Positions 1-13,208 are shown, counted from the first letter of the stretch. The stretch: 64,000 bases of DNA from Strongylocentrotus purpuratus (GCF_000002235.5 NW_022145559.1:1-64000), one strand, 5' to 3'. The notes: generated from the letters alone by a model not told the origin. Numbers and translations: made by a program.

Positions 1-159
1 GGGGAGAGAGGGGGAGAGGGGGGAGGTAGAGTGACACTCACATTACATGAAATTTAATAAATATGTTCATGACTAAAAATTCTAGTTCGTAAAGAATATG
101 TAAGCAAAGGGGGTGTAGGAGGTTAGAAATTAACAATGAGTATATCATTTTTTAACATG

Positions 160-405
160 TTTAAACCATATTTTCATTTTTATTTTTTCATTTCCAACAG
201 AATACAATATATAATAACGAATACAAGGGAAAATGTATGCAAAACATAATTACACCAAAAAAAAACAGTAATTGATACTTTTGAGGAAGACAAAAACTGA
301 ATTATAAAGTTAACTGCATTTTATTATGAGGAAATGGAGAGGTCCACTGAAAGTAGAGCTTGTAAATTGTGGAAGATACACACGCGATCAATGCATTGTG
401 TACAT
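160..405 (-). mobile_element. LINE 3' fragment
   Basis: The stretch resembles the 3' untranslated region of the LINE whose tail lies at 1026-1046: both have a run like atttttcatttccaacag, and both have a later phrase with a Met-codon-rich gaaatggag segment followed by text about 40 bases apart. It is absent from the equivalent place in module copy B near 37404, so it was inserted after duplication. No coding sequence remains. Confidence 0.45.
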
Positions 406-689
406 CAAAATACTGGCCTTTGAACGAAAACACCAAAGTGGGAGATTGACCCTGATTGTACGTGACATACAGCCTTTTTAGCTGTGTGTGAAAAGGCTGC
501 AATACTCATAACTAAAATCAAATATTTACCTGAAAGGAACTCATTTGGTTACTGAGTCCTGCTTGTACTTTTTGCTTATATTCTATTTCATTTCCTCTTC
601 CTTTTTTTCGAAATTTGAAATTCAATATAAGCAAAGATGAGAGCAACACTAGACCGAAACAGACCGAACCGAAAATTGCATTAACATAT

Positions 690-1023
690 ATAATAATAAT
701 AATCTATATTCATGTAGGGCTTAAATGCCGGCTCTACTAGTTTATCCAGAAGGGATTAGACCACACAGCGAGGAAGGTCACTGCCAGGTGGCTATCTCAT
801 TAACTCAGCTCTCAATTAACATCTGAAAAAGAGGATCATGGGGGACCACAGGCACCGATTGGGGAAGTTTTCTATAATATAGAGGGAGCAAGTATCTACA
901 GTAGGAGACAGTGTGGCTTTAATACGCACTACCGTCTCTAAACGCATTACAAATATTATTACCCCAGTCATCGGATTCATTCACGTACATTGTGTACCAT
1001 CTCCACTCTCTGGGAGCATTCTT
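690..1023. repeat. Interspersed repeat with (AAT)n head and GCGCTT-type core, plus nested MITE
   Basis: A short AAT run is followed by a core that recurs at 38355-38760, 54128-54350, 58120-58620 and 58660-58960. The family reads (AAT)n, then a phrase like ctggatttatgtagcgctt, then a phrase about prices of accccggtcaccggattca, and later a cat-atgg-gaattact segment. Within it, about 715-920 is an inverted copy of a small repeat ending AAGCCACACTGT that also occurs near 38110-38275, 39175-39330 and 58145-58290. Nothing coding is visible. Confidence 0.5.
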
Positions 1024-1823
1024 ACGTTCAATTCAATTCAATTCAAGTTTATTTTTCATTTCCACAGAAATCAGAACAATATTTCATTAAAACAAAACAA
1101 AAATTGAACAAGATAACATGTGAATAATATCATTTACAAATACTTAACTGCATATAAACAAAATTTGAATAACATAATACAAAAAAAAATTGATATTTTC
1201 TATGGAAATGGAGGGACCCATTAAAAGTGGATACTTGTAGATTATGGGTCCCTCAAAATAACAAAGTAGCATTACACAAATTAGCTTATACAGAACAAAA
1301 ACACAAATATATTAATATAAAAGTTTGCTCTTTGTTTTTAAAATAAAAAAAAATAAAAAATAAAGTAAAGACAATGACAAGCCCGCGAAGACAGAACAGT
1401 AACAAGTAGAGACAATGTAAGACAGAGAAAGACATTCAATAACAAACAAAAAAAAAAAAAAAAAAAAAAAAAAAAACGAATATACAGCACAGACGTGGAC
1501 GTAACATTTCCAAAACAACAAATCAGTTATTCTACATTCCGTATACTATTGTCAATACAAATCAGATTATTAATAAAAAGTAAGACCGTATAAATCGACA
1601 ACTGCGCATATAATTATTAAAGAGAAAATAAGGGGAAAGTATGGGGAAAGTATGCGCGTATTCCTCAAAATCAAGACAATGATGCATCGTGTATAATGTG
1701 TAAGTATTAGTGTGTGTGTGTGGGTGTCAGGGGGGGGGGGTAAATCAAACTAATTTACTTTATATTTTAAGAACAAAAATATTTTTAATCTTTTCTTAAA
1801 TGTATATAATGAAGGGGCATTTT

Positions 1824-4732
1824 TCAAGGAATCAGTAAAGGAATTCCACAAATTTGGGCCATCATAGATAAAAGTGTTTTTAGCGAAGGAAGTTCGAAGT
1901 AATGGCAATGGTACTCTTCCGATTGTCTAGTTGAATGTTGATGAAAAGAGCGATTTTTTAAAAACATAGTCTTAAAAATTTTTGGCAGCAAATCATTAGT
2001 ATTTTTATACATAAATTGACCTAATTGAAGCAAATACAAATCTTTTACTTTCAAAATATTATTATCATAAAACAACGGATTAGTGTGTGCACGAAAATCT
2101 GCCTGGAAAATAATTCTAACTGCTCTCTTCTGTAACAATAAAAGTTTGTCTAAAATGTTCTGATGAGCGTTACCCCATGCGAGTAAGCCATAATTCAGAT
2201 AAGGTAATGTTAAGGATGAATATAATGTTAATAATGCTGAAGATGGGAGTTGTGTTTTAAGTCTATTTAATATACCAATATTTCTCGAATTTTTTTTAGA
2301 AATGTTATCGACATGAACTTTCCATGAAAGCTTATTATCAATTATTACACCTAGAAATTTAGAATGTGTAACCTTTTCCAAATGAGTGTCATCAAAACTA
2401 AATCAGTTGGCAAAGAATCTATTGAATTACTAAAAAGAATATATTTAGTCTTTTGTAAATTTAAAGACAGCCTATTAGCTCGGATCCATTGAATAATTTT
2501 TTCTAATTCAAAATTTACAATTTCAACAAGAGTATTTGGATTTGTATGTGAAAAGAACAAATTTGTATCATCAGCAAATGATATAAAAGACGCCATATCT
2601 GATGATCTATAAAAATCATTAATATAAATAATAAACAAAAGCGGGCCCAGCAAACTACCTTGAGGGACCCCACAATTAATATTTCGTAATTCAGAAGTGT
2701 GACCATCCAGAAATACAAACTGTTTCCTATCGGAAAGGTAACTCCTGAACCACTCAAGGCCTTTCCACGTATACCATAATGAGAAAGTTTATGAAGCAAA
2801 TATCGTGGTTGATCGTGTCAAAGGCCTTGGAGAAGTCCAGGAGTATTCCAACCATATGATAAGAGAGTCGAGAGCATGGGCTACCTTTTCAACAAGTGAT
2901 AATAATGCATGACTCGTGCTATGTTTCTCTCTAAATCCAAATTGGGAATCACAAAAAATATTATGAACTTTCAAAAAAGCAACTGTTCTTTTATGTATAA
3001 GTTTTTCTAAACCTTCGAAAGAGATGATAATAAAGATATCGGGCGATAATTATTTACATCTTGCTTATCACCCTTCTTAAATAGTGGAATAACTTTTGCA
3101 ATTTTCATAACATTAGGTACTTCTCCATTCAAGAAAGACAAATTAAAGATATGAACCAATGGATCTACAATGAAAGGTATTATCCCTTTTAAAATAAAGT
3201 TATTAATATTATCAACACCAGAACTTTTCTTGTTTTTCAAATGAGAAACAATATCTATTATTTCAAATCTATGAGCTGGAACAAAGAAAATAGAATTTGT
3301 ATTTGGGGCGTTTAAAAAATCTGTGAAAGATTTTTTTGATTGTGGTATATTTTGTGCTAACGTCTCACCATCGAAGAAAAGTGTTTATTAAAAATTTTAC
3401 AATCATATCAGAATCATCGATCACTTCATTATCCCTTTTTATTTTAATAATATCATTTTTATTATGGACCAAATTCATAGCCTGTTTAAGAATTTTCCAA
3501 GTATTCTGCATATCATGTTTATAAAACTCTAAGCGATTCACGAAATAATTCTTCTTTTCAAAACGCAAAATTCTAATCAAAGCATTCTTATACGAAGTAT
3601 ATTTGCTTTTAGTTCTATCTGTAAGATTTGCTTTATACTTATAGTACAACTTATTCTTTTTATTAATACATCTTAGAAGAGATTTCGAAATCCAGGGAAG
3701 TCTAGGGGTAATTTTATAATTATTTACTTTATCTCTTTGTAAGGGAATACATGTATCTAACTCTTCATTCAGAATATCTAAAAAATTATTATACGAACTA
3801 TTTACATCATCAGTGTTATAAACACTTGACCAATCTGCGTGCTCTAAACTGGCTCCAAGTCTTGCTATATTCTCTGGGGAAGCTCGACGTCTTAATGGAC
3901 GAGGCCGTCCACCGTGGACTGAATTTGAAAGAGTAAACTGAGTAAAAATGGGATAATGATCAGATATATCAGAAAGTATAATGTATGAATCAGGATGTGG
4001 AATGACATTACTAAAGATATTATCAATCAATGTAGCAGAATTATTAGTTACACGAGTGGGCTTAGAAATAAGTGGGAAGAATGAATTTGATAAAATATTT
4101 CCAAAAAATCATGACATAAATTATCAGTATCATATTTTAATAAATTGATATTGAAGTCACCCATTATAAAGCAATCTTTATTAATCATTACCGAATTATT
4201 CAAAATATCAGTTAGGGACGATAAAAAATCTAAGTATTACTACTTGGGGGGTCGATAACTACACCAATGATTACATTCTTCCGACCTGGCAATAAGATTT
4301 CAATAAACAAGGATTCCAAGATATTGTTCATTATAGTAATATCATTACAAACATTGTAAGAATAATTTTTTGAAACATATAAACCAACACCTCCTCCAAG
4401 TTTTTCCTTCCTACTACTAAAAATAAAATCATGTTCATGTAGGGCAAATGGTGGGTTAGGATCTGTGGTTAACCAAGTCTCGGTAAGCCCATTATAGAGG
4501 GAAGACATTGGGACGAATTATCTAAGAGGAATTGAAAATCATCAAAATGTTTATTAATACTTCTAATATTTAAATGGAATAAAGAAAATGTATCTTTATT
4601 AATATTATTATTACACATAAAGTCTTTGAATTGATGGTTAGTAATGTACTCAGTTAGAGAATTGGCGATAGTCTCATCATATCGATCATCACGAAGAGAA
4701 TTAAACGCTAAGTTATTATGTAACGTATCCAT
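1824..4732 (-). pseudogene. LINE ORF2 remnant (endonuclease + reverse transcriptase)
   Basis: Read from 4732 leftward, pieces in different frames follow the order of a non-LTR retrotransposon polyprotein. Seen are LHLNIRSIN-like and GLTETWL endonuclease motifs (about 4480-4600), the SDHYPIF endonuclease end (about 3950), SSGVDNINNFILK and NNYRPISLLS reverse-transcriptase block (3007-3240), QFGFREKHST (about 2940), LLGPLLFIIYINDF and the catalytic FADDTN (about 2560-2650), and the KFLGVIIDNKLSW thumb region (about 2350). Several frameshifts and stops separate these pieces, including breaks near 4480, 3350, 2990, 2800 and 2380, so it cannot make a working enzyme. The family assignment to the CR1/Jockey group is by motif style only. 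Confidence 0.85.
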
Positions 4733-5539
4733 TTAGAGTTTGACCACAAAAGGATTGCGTAACAAAATAGTAGTATAATATATACATAATGCGCAGTATC
4801 TAAAATGGAAGTTTCAAATTTAGTTAGAAAAGAGAATCGGTCTGTATGGACAACATTGTGATATAAAAATGGAAATTAAGTATAGACAAGAAAAATACAC
4901 AAGTAAACATAGGCAAACAAAAGACGAACATTTAACAGATATGAATATATTACAAGAAATCTCCGCAGGCTTGGAGAACAAACGATAAACATCCGCAAAA
5001 TCGTAACAAAGCATTACAAAGCAAAACAACACTATCTTGAACTCCCTGATATAGATAAAGAAGTTCGAAATAGATTTTCAATGTAGACTAGTCATAATTA
5101 TAATTATACGCAACAAAAGAGTGAATATAACAGAAATAATAATGAAAATTACTTTCATTTTTTAGAAAATACATATACAAAAAAACAAAACAAAAAGAAA
5201 AAACGTCATTATTAAATACTTATTTATTTAGACCTCATGCGATTGCGCATCGTGGCAGACCGTGAGCAAAGCATCCTGAGGGCAAGAAAAAATATTTTAA
5301 AAAATATATATACAAACAGCAACAACAAAAGCATGCTGCCTCATCAAATTACTCTGCCCGGTAAGCCACGAGACGCCACCGTACTAAAACAAAAAAAAAA
5401 AAAAAAGAAAAGAATGTTACAAGCTCCAATATCAAAATTATTTAGAATAAGGCGAAAACAGGAAATGTAAGTCAGTATTCAAAAGACATTTGAGTGAGAA
5501 AGGATGGGGTATAAAGAGCTGAGAATGACAAAGTCAACG

Positions 5540-5704
5540 AAGCATAAACCGCGGGATAAAAGAAGGGGGGGGGGGTAAGAGGACACTTTTTTTTTTTTTT
5601 TTGGTCTCGAAATTTGGAAATTTGACATTTTGCTCCGTTGGGGGGGGGTAAGGTCACCTTTTTTAGGTCGGCCATGGGAATTTTTTTTTTTTTTTTTTTT
5701 TAAT

Positions 5705-5740
<36 letters not shown>

Positions 5741-5880
5741 AAAAGGGGGGGGGGGGGGGTTTTAGGTTTTTTTTAGGGGGTTTACACACAAAAAATTTCC
5801 AAAGGGGGGGGTTTAACCCCCCAAACCCCCCCCCCCCCCCCCTGCGTACGCGCCTGGGGGGGGGGGGGGGGAATCACTGA
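5540..5880. repeat. Homopolymer-rich low-complexity tract
   Basis: Runs of T, A, G and C alternate, with phrases such as cctgcgtacgcgcctgggg that look like the end of a decayed inverted-repeat element. The runs are long enough that their exact lengths are unreliable in any assembly. No gene is supported here. Confidence 0.6.
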
Positions 5881-8035
5881 ATATTTGACCAGGCATAGAA
5901 ACGCTCAAATTAGGATAAACAAGATAAATGCAAACATTATGGTTATAAATGCAAACGTTATGGTCACCGTGAAGGCATATGGCAATTACTTAAACAAATC
6001 AAAGGATTTTATCATGCTACCGGATTGCCATTTCTCTCCTGAGTATTGAATGTCAAATGTAGATTAATGCCTTACCAAATGGCATTAGTACCGTGTTGGG
6101 GATCAAACCAACGAAATTCGACCACGATGCCCCGAATGGCTAAGAATCTATCAGTTTGGAGTCAGCAGTGTGTCTTATATATTCTCTCAGAATGAGGGTT
6201 GTTGCCTCCCCCATTTTTTTTATTTTTTATTTTTTTTTGGGGGGGGTTGATAGCAGCGGAGGCAAATTTCCCTTGAAAGTATAAAAACAGCCAGTCCTCT
6301 GGTAACAGTCGATATCTCTATACGGAAATATGAAGCGTATTACATTTCACGTTATCATAAAAATAACCACGCGGTTTGCCGGTTCATAAACGAGGCTTTA
6401 TTGTGTTTTACCTCGAAAGGAGAGAGGAACTATATCGATACATTAGGTCTGCACGTGATACTATTTCTTTTGTGACTTCTTCTGTGGCTGATTCGACATG
6501 ATGAGTGTCTGTTTGTTGATCTTGTTATATGTAATATGTAATGTCAATTAGTTTTACTTACAATGTAGGTGTAATTATAGATGAATTGGTTAACTTTCCC
6601 ATAACTATTTTTGTCATTTACTTATCTATTTTGTTATTTATTGTTGTATTAATGTTGTTTATATATTCAAATTTGTTATGATTGTAAAGCGCAGAGACAT
6701 ATTTTCGATTTATTATGCGCGTCATAAATCATTATTGTTATTAATCCTTCACAGCGACGTTCTGTAATGCCATCCTCTGGTTTGGTATCACTTCAGAATC
6801 TCAAGAGGAACTACTCAATATCAAAGTGTGCAATCAGTGACATTTATATTTATGTTAGGTGAAGTGATTGCTTAAAGATAAAGTTGACTACTGGTCACGT
6901 GATTGCATTGCGAAAGAAACTATCTGGAAGCAATGTGCAAAGGTTGCAAATGTAGTACATACGACTTGAAGTGTACTGTGAGGCTGTTGAATGATAAAGA
7001 TCAGAAATTGTCCATTTCTTGCTGAAGATTGCACGCACTGAACACAGAAATTGTTATATGGGACTACATGTAAATATCGTTTCCTTGTCATATTCCCGGA
7101 CACGAGGGCATTTTACTAAGGACCGCTCTTTTCTATTGGATGTTTCTACTATGACATTCTTCGAAACAACTGAATTCAAAAGATTAAGAAATCTAACAAA
7201 GTATTTTTAATCTTTATCAAGACTCAACCTTCTCTTTAAATACAATACCAATAGGATTAAAGTCCACACTTCTTAAGCATTTGTGTACGGACGGTCAAAG
7301 GGACTTCCCCCTTTTCTACAGCCGACCTTGTCATAAAAGAAGTCCATTTATAACACTTGCTCGAGGGTCACGGGGATTTATCAAACATTGGACAAGCACA
7401 AGAGCAATAAACGGTGTATCAACGGAGTACTGATATCAAACTGAGCACCCACAAGCGTTCTAAAACTATTTGTTTGGCGTGTATTTGTGAATAATTCTTG
7501 CGGACCGAACACAGTAGGCCATGTCGATATGATATGATTCCATCCAGGATATATGAAAGGAACAAACACGAGAGTAACTCAGCCAGACCTGTTCACTGGT
7601 AAAGAACTGTTCATGATAGCCAGGAATACCAGTAGACACAGTAGTTACATACTTCATAATACGTGCTTTCAGCCATCTCTTTCTTCTGTTAATGCTTTCC
7701 CGACATATCGCCAGAATGAAGTCTTCGTCATATCAATTCATATTTTTCGTCATTCACGTTGTCACCTCGTCTCACTATTTATGTAAGTATATATAGTAAA
7801 GGCAGTCATTCTATGAAGGGAAGTCATGATCATGAGTTTTCCTACATAGAATCCTATAAGATCCTTATAGTTTATGACTGATGTCAGCTAGTGAGCTAAC
7901 AATAATGGTCTGAAGGAAAATAGATTCATGTGCTTAGTTTCTTGTCTTATCTTAACCATATCTAATTTAGTTTCTTTTTTTAAGTAAAGAGTATATATAA
8001 AACAGTGTCAAAAGTTTGGCGATTCGTGCCCCCCT

Positions 8036-8390
8036 CTAACTCCTTGAATAAGAAAAGAGAGAGACAGAGAGGAGGATGACGTAGAGGGATAGAGAAAATA
8101 GAGAGAGGGAGAGAGAGAGGGGGGAGGAGATGAGGTAGAGAGCGAGAAAGAGAGAGAGAAAGAAAAAGAGAGAGCCTTTAGAGTGATAGAGGTAGAGAGA
8201 GAAAAAAAGAGAGAGAGAGAGAGGGGGAAATAGAATGATAGAGATACAGAGAGAGAGAGAGAGACAGACAGAGAAAGATAAGAAGAGGAAGTAAATAACG
8301 AGAGAGAGAGAGAGATCGGATAGAAAGAAAGAAAGATAAGGAAAAGGAATGAAAAGATAATCATATAAGCCCCTCCCCCCCCCCCTCTTC
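8036..8390. repeat. (GA)n-rich purine tract
   Basis: Almost pure A/G on the + strand, mainly gagaga with small variations. It recurs as a shorter tract at 43430-43590 in the second module copy. Open reading frames of about 120 codons across it are by-products of biased composition. Confidence 0.85.
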
Positions 8391-8600
8391 TCACATATCA
8401 CTACCCGATATCTCTGTTAACTCGTTTTGCATTTACCTCAGGAGCCCCCCCCCCCCCGCATGTTGTTGTTGTTGGTAGTAGTTTAATGGCGTTCATTCAG
8501 TATTGGATATATACGCCATATCTTCAGTTTTATAAGAATATCAGTTATCCGTAAAGAAAACTGAGAATAAAAATTCATAATGATATAATTAATCAATAAG

Positions 8601-8730
8601 TATAAAACGCAATTTATTAGGAGTCTCTGGATGGTTTGCAACTTCGTATTTCTGCTATATGCTATTTTGTATACGGTTAATCTGGTCGGCCCGGTTTATG
8701 GAATTCTAGCTTTGACCGATTTAGGCTACT
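8601..8730 (+). other. Candidate signal-peptide exon for gene 1 (weak)
   Basis: An ATG at 8631 opens a reading frame beginning MVCNFVFLLYAILYTVNLVG, a hydrophobic stretch of signal-peptide type with small residues following (PVYG). A TATAAAA lies at 8601-8607, close upstream. It is on the gene strand and about 2 kb before the first clear exon. Against it, I find no GT donor in the phase-1 position that the next exon needs, and the TATA box is too near the ATG for a normal leader. It is absent from the equivalent place in the second gene's flank. Confidence 0.2.
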
Positions 8731-9067
8731 CGGCGTGCGTGCGCAGCGATCTTTTTATTTTGTAACGCACGGTGCCTTAACCTCTCAGAAACATGATACC
8801 AGTGCCACTGATAACCAATATTTATTCAAGTCATTGAAGTCATACACCCTATTTTCAATATGCACAATGCTACGTCAACTTACGGAAATACTTCATTTCA
8901 GTCTTTGTAAGGTTTCTTTTTACCTGTAGAAGTCATCTGTCATATTAACGACTGCGGAATATTATTTAAAGAGAATGCTGTCATATTTTTAGCCTGAGAT
9001 TCATAAAACTGCGTGAAAATAGAAAATAATCTCCTATTGAATAAACATATTAGTAACAATGGTAGTA

Positions 9068-9223
9068 GCAGTGGCGGAGGGGGCCCGCCCACCCGTGTAA
9101 AAACACGTGATTCTTACCTTTTTTTTGGGGGGGGGGGGTGGGGTGCAAATTTTGAAATTTCTGAAGGCCAAAAAAAAAATGTGTTCATTATTTTTTTTGG
9201 CCTTCAGAAATTTCAAAATTTGC

Positions 9224-9264
<41 letters not shown>

Positions 9265-9364
9265 ACTGAGCAACTTTTTTGGCCTTTGAATTTTCGGGAG
9301 CAAAAAAAAAAAAAAAAAAAAAATTGGTCCCCCTCCCCCAAGAAATCTTGGATCCGCGTCTGGG
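9068..9364. mobile_element. Small fold-back element with internal poly-C
   Basis: The ends read cagtggcggaggg on the left and, inverted, cagacgcggatcc on the right, resembling the CAGTGGCGGATCC ends of many small DNA elements. Inside, about 9143-9185 and 9190-9225 form an inverted repeat around the word aaattttgaaatttctgaag, followed by a C run of roughly 39 bases and a later A run. Overlapping frames of proline or glycine homopolymer are artefacts. Confidence 0.5.
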
Positions 9365-9419
9365 TAGTAGTTTGCAGCCAGTAATCTTATGTTCATGGTT
9401 ATCATTTGATAAAGTATGA

Positions 9420-10215
9420 ATTTGTTAATGTGTAACAAAATTTGTTTAATAAAAATAAATAGCAATAATTGCGGAAATAATAATAATATTAATAACAATG
9501 GTAATCATAATGATAATAAAAATAAAACTAATAAAGATAATTATAATAATAATAATAATAAAATGCCGTTGGAATAACCTTTTCATTGTTAGGGCTTGTA
9601 AATGGGACATAGTACTTTTAAAGCATGCATAATCTAGCTGTAGCCTAATTATGTGTATTTTAACATTCACGAAACTTGTTTATCATAGGCAAATGCATGA
9701 GAAGAATAAAAAGTCTCTCAAGGTTTTATGGCCGCATTATGCACTTTTAATTTTTGCCCAATTTTCAACCTGAAAATTTGGATTGTTTGTATTGCGGTTT
9801 CTCTCATATCCTGTACATAAGGATGTATTTGGTTTCAATTACTTGTTTAATTTGTTGACCACAATTTCAATAAATTTCCGTCAATCCTAGTTTCCGTGTA
9901 TGAGGTTGACTGTTGGCCTTGATAAATTATATGACTAAATTGTTTTTGTTTTTTTTTGTTTTAAGAGCAAAGGTGGATGTTGTATTTTAATAAACAGATA
10001 TCAGTATAGCCTGTCTGAGTCTTTCTACGGGGCACTGGTTTCTGTTCTCATTGTGTTGTTGTTTTGTGTGTGTGTATTGAAGTTCATACCAACAAAACTG
10101 ATATGTACAAAGGAGATGAGGAGAAATCAACGTATACCATGATAATGATAATTTGATATGTTGCGCATTTGCAGATGCCGGAGTCATTTTCGCACCCCCT
10201 CCATTATCTGGCACA
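9420..10215. other. Upstream flank shared with gene 2
   Basis: No gene is visible. The first part is AAT-rich. About 9710-9800 matches 47400-47520, and about 10150-10210 matches 48545-48600, in the same order, so it is part of the duplicated upstream region of the two receptor genes. Confidence 0.5.
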
Positions 10216-10261
10216 CAAGGACCTTAATTACACAGAAGAAAAGCTATGAGAATAATGAAGA

Positions 10262-10480
10262 GGTGTTCCACTAGACTAGTGGATAAGTCATGGAACTGTA
10301 GGTAACATGATACGGGATTCTAATCCCAGCCTTGCACTACCGTCCTTTGACGATAAGTTTATTTAAATTTGCCATTCTCCTTCCAGGTCAGGTGTCAATT
10401 GGTACTTGATGACATTAAGAGCGAACTTTGTTCCCCCTAAAAAAAGACAGTAGGGAAGTGAAAACCTTTGTGTTTTCCTA
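10262..10480 (+). mobile_element. tRNA-derived SINE
   Basis: The start carries a tRNA-like head: a box-A-like actagtggataagt followed about 40 bases later by a box-B-like gggattctaatccc. A non-tRNA body follows to a short A-rich end near 10447. It lies just upstream of the first clear exon of gene 1. It is not a functional tRNA since no cloverleaf acceptor stem was found. Confidence 0.5.
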
Positions 10481-10710
10481 GGGGAGGGGTTGCTTTTTTG
10501 TTTTAATAGCAACTACTTAAACCAAATCACATGCTAAGGCAATTGAAATGGTCTTGTGCATCATATATTGAAGTGTGCGAACATGACGACGACGTGTTAC
10601 ATAACCGGAATATGATTTGTATGGGACAGCAATATGATATTGAAATTGTTCTTAAGTTGATTTCTCGAATGTAGTTGTGATCATTTTCCAATAATATGTC
10701 CTCTCCACAG

Positions 10711-10908
10711 GTTTGATATCAGCTATCTGTGCCATGCCAGACCCCATAGCTAACACCATAACAACCTTGCCGAACAAAACGCTGGATACAGGTTCTTATA
10801 TCACATGGGAATGCAGCGATGGATACATGATGGATGGCCTGACAAACACTGTTGTATGGGTGTGCTTAGAGGACGGGTCTTGGCTGGTTCAAAAACCCAT
10901 ATGCACGG
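10711..10908 (+). CDS. Gene 1 exon: CCP/sushi domain 1
   Basis: The acceptor is ctctccacag and the donor is gtaagg, giving a symmetric phase 1-1 exon as is usual for CCP modules. The domain has four cysteines in the sushi pattern (CAMPD near the start, WEC, WVC and the final PIC) and the conserved Trp after GS. There is an NKT glycosylation sequon. It is the first exon that can be supported; a leader exon must precede it. Confidence 0.85.
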
Positions 10909-13169
10909 GTAAGGGCTTCACATGCTTATATAAATCAATCTAAATTAGCGCATTATATAGAGATTAAAACAAAAGTACATATGTTACTATGAATTGAGAA
11001 GGAAAAAAGACACATTGCATAACTAAAGTTTACAAATAATAGACATGTATCAAAGTGTATATGGAAGATATTGTATTTGTGTCTTACAGTTTTTGATAAT
11101 TTACTTTTATTAATGGAATACATTGACTTTTACATTTTACCTACAACAATTTTCTGAAAAACTATTTTGGTTTCTTCTATGGAGTAAATTAGTATGATAT
11201 TCACTTTTACTAATAATTAATCATGTTCATTTGGTACTGTTAATAAGCTGTAGAGATTTCTTAGATTAGCTGAAAAAAACAAACCGATGACATGATAATA
11301 ACGTGATCATAAAGACATCAAAGAAAACCAATTAAGGGCAATTTCGATACCATATTGCATAACCATTATATTTTATGTTCGGATTATGACGTAATACGTC
11401 AGTGTAATGTCTTGTAATATTTCAAAATATGGCGTACAAGACCATTGGAAAAGACCATTTGAATGGTTCACTAACATATTGAAATGTATGCATACTGTTT
11501 AAATAAAGGTTGTTCTTGAGAAATCGAGAGCTTGCTCGAGGCTTGCTCTACAAAGCAACGAGTAATGTTTGCATACTGGATTCCAAGTATTGCAGTTCAT
11601 TCATTAAATTAATAACAGGTTAATGGAATACCTCGTCACTATAAGTCCCCAGGAAAGAAACATCCATGAATTTGAATATGTTAGTATACCGATCTATTGC
11701 CTTTAGATTGAATCATTACTCATGTTGTTGCAGCTATTGAATGTCCGTCGCCTCCTATCGCTGCGTATTCAGAGCTCGATCCTCCATTGCCTGAAGCTCC
11801 TGTGGTTAACCAGACGATATCATATACATGCAGAAGCGAATACACTCTGCTTGGAAATAGCTTGAATAGATGTCTACAAGATGGCACATGGGAGAACGAT
11901 CCTCCCGTCTGTCAAAGTAAGCAGCTATTTTGATTCCGATGTTTTTCCATGTTTAGTCGTCAATAGCCCGCACCACATATTTTATCGTGTTTGCTGCGTT
12001 ATTAGTATTAATGACTATCTCTACCTCTAAAGAAATGTAAAGTTTCTAAGCTCTACTTATATAATTAATGATTTAATACAAATCGTGATAAGCAGATCAT
12101 GACTCAATTGTTCACAATTTACAAAACAAATTTAAAAATAAATGAAATATGATAATGCAAAAGGTAAATTGTACAAACTCAACGGTCATAAAATGTTATA
12201 CAATTTTTTTTAATGTTGTTGTTCCTATTTGTTAAGGGGATTGCGGCGGTACATCCACTAAAATCAAACGATACTCCGATCTCACTTGTTACTGTCGACG
12301 TGGTGGTAGCAATGCGATAAATTGGATAGGATCGAATAACCTCTGCAATGCGGAAGGAGAGCTACTTGCCACAGTGAAAGAAGCTGAGACACAAACGTTT
12401 CTCGTCGAGTTCATTGGCGACCAGATCGGCAACAGTGTTTGGATTGGAGCGATGGAAGGACAAGACTGGATTTGGAGACATAGTAAATTATCTCTAGCTT
12501 TGTTAAGTTCATTTGTATTTTTATTTTCACAATCTTCAGTAGCCTATTATTGGCAAAACAAAAAAGCAATGGTTATTAGTGCGACAGAATAAATACGACC
12601 GTCTCGTATGCAAAAATGGACAATTCCCGAACGAAATAGTGATACATTTTCTCAACCTTCCCTTTAATGATTCTCTATATAGTAAATGGTTATTTTAATC
12701 TAAATTATGGATGCAGTCACATGCGTATTTTTTGACAGAGGTAGACGTACATCGACATGAAATTTCATGAATTCTATCTTCATTAAGTTAAATAAATATA
12801 ACACGAATAACGTGATTAAGTAATATGATAATGATACACAAAAAAATAATGAAGAAATAGTATTCAGAATCAAGTTTGCAAGAATAACAGGACAGATATT
12901 GAATGGCAGACGGGCTAAAAAGCAAATGCCAAGATAAAATAAATGTTCTTTCTTTCTTTTTTCTTTTTTTATGTTGATCCTTGTTTTTCTCAGGTAGGAA
13001 ATACATCGAACGCTTCTTTTGGCAATATCAATTTCCAAGTTCTAATTCAGAGGATTGTATTGAACTGTCATATCAGGATGGATCGTTTTCATGGAGTCCT
13101 AGATCAAACCAAACAGGCAATGGCTTGCTCTGTCAGTATGGTAATTGATATTAATATTATTACTACTAT

Positions 13170-13208
<39 letters not shown>

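Larger units (their letters stand above)
1029..5954 (-). mobile_element. Decayed CR1/Jockey-like LINE insertion (minus strand)
   Basis: The minus strand carries remnants of an APE endonuclease plus reverse transcriptase protein and ends in a tandem tail of about four TTGAA-type units at 1026-1046. The surrounding duplicated module resumes at about 5955, and the pentamer ACGTT is present on both sides (1024-1028 and 5955-5959), which fits a short target-site duplication but could be chance. The 5' part, 4740-5950, holds no recognisable ORF1; it includes low-complexity poly-A, poly-G and poly-C tracts and may contain further insertions. Confidence 0.65.
1..8460. repeat. Downstream module, copy A (segmental duplication)
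   Basis: This stretch matches two other places in the window in the same order: about 36979-43720 and 56825-63760. Shared landmarks are a GA-rich start, the phrase around 405-470 (also 37410-37470 and 57895-57955), the segment near 5957-6170 (also 38565-38790), the segment near 7230-7800 (also 42830-43290 and 63140-63700), and a GA-rich tract. A LINE block (1029-5954) interrupts it. In copies B and C this module lies downstream of a receptor gene, so copy A implies another gene just outside the left edge. No coding exon was found in the module itself. Confidence 0.7.

Noticed and set aside
8008-8401. Ser/Leu/Phe-rich frames on the minus strand
   Set aside because: Low-complexity GA tract; the shorter copy at 43430-43590 does not keep the frame.
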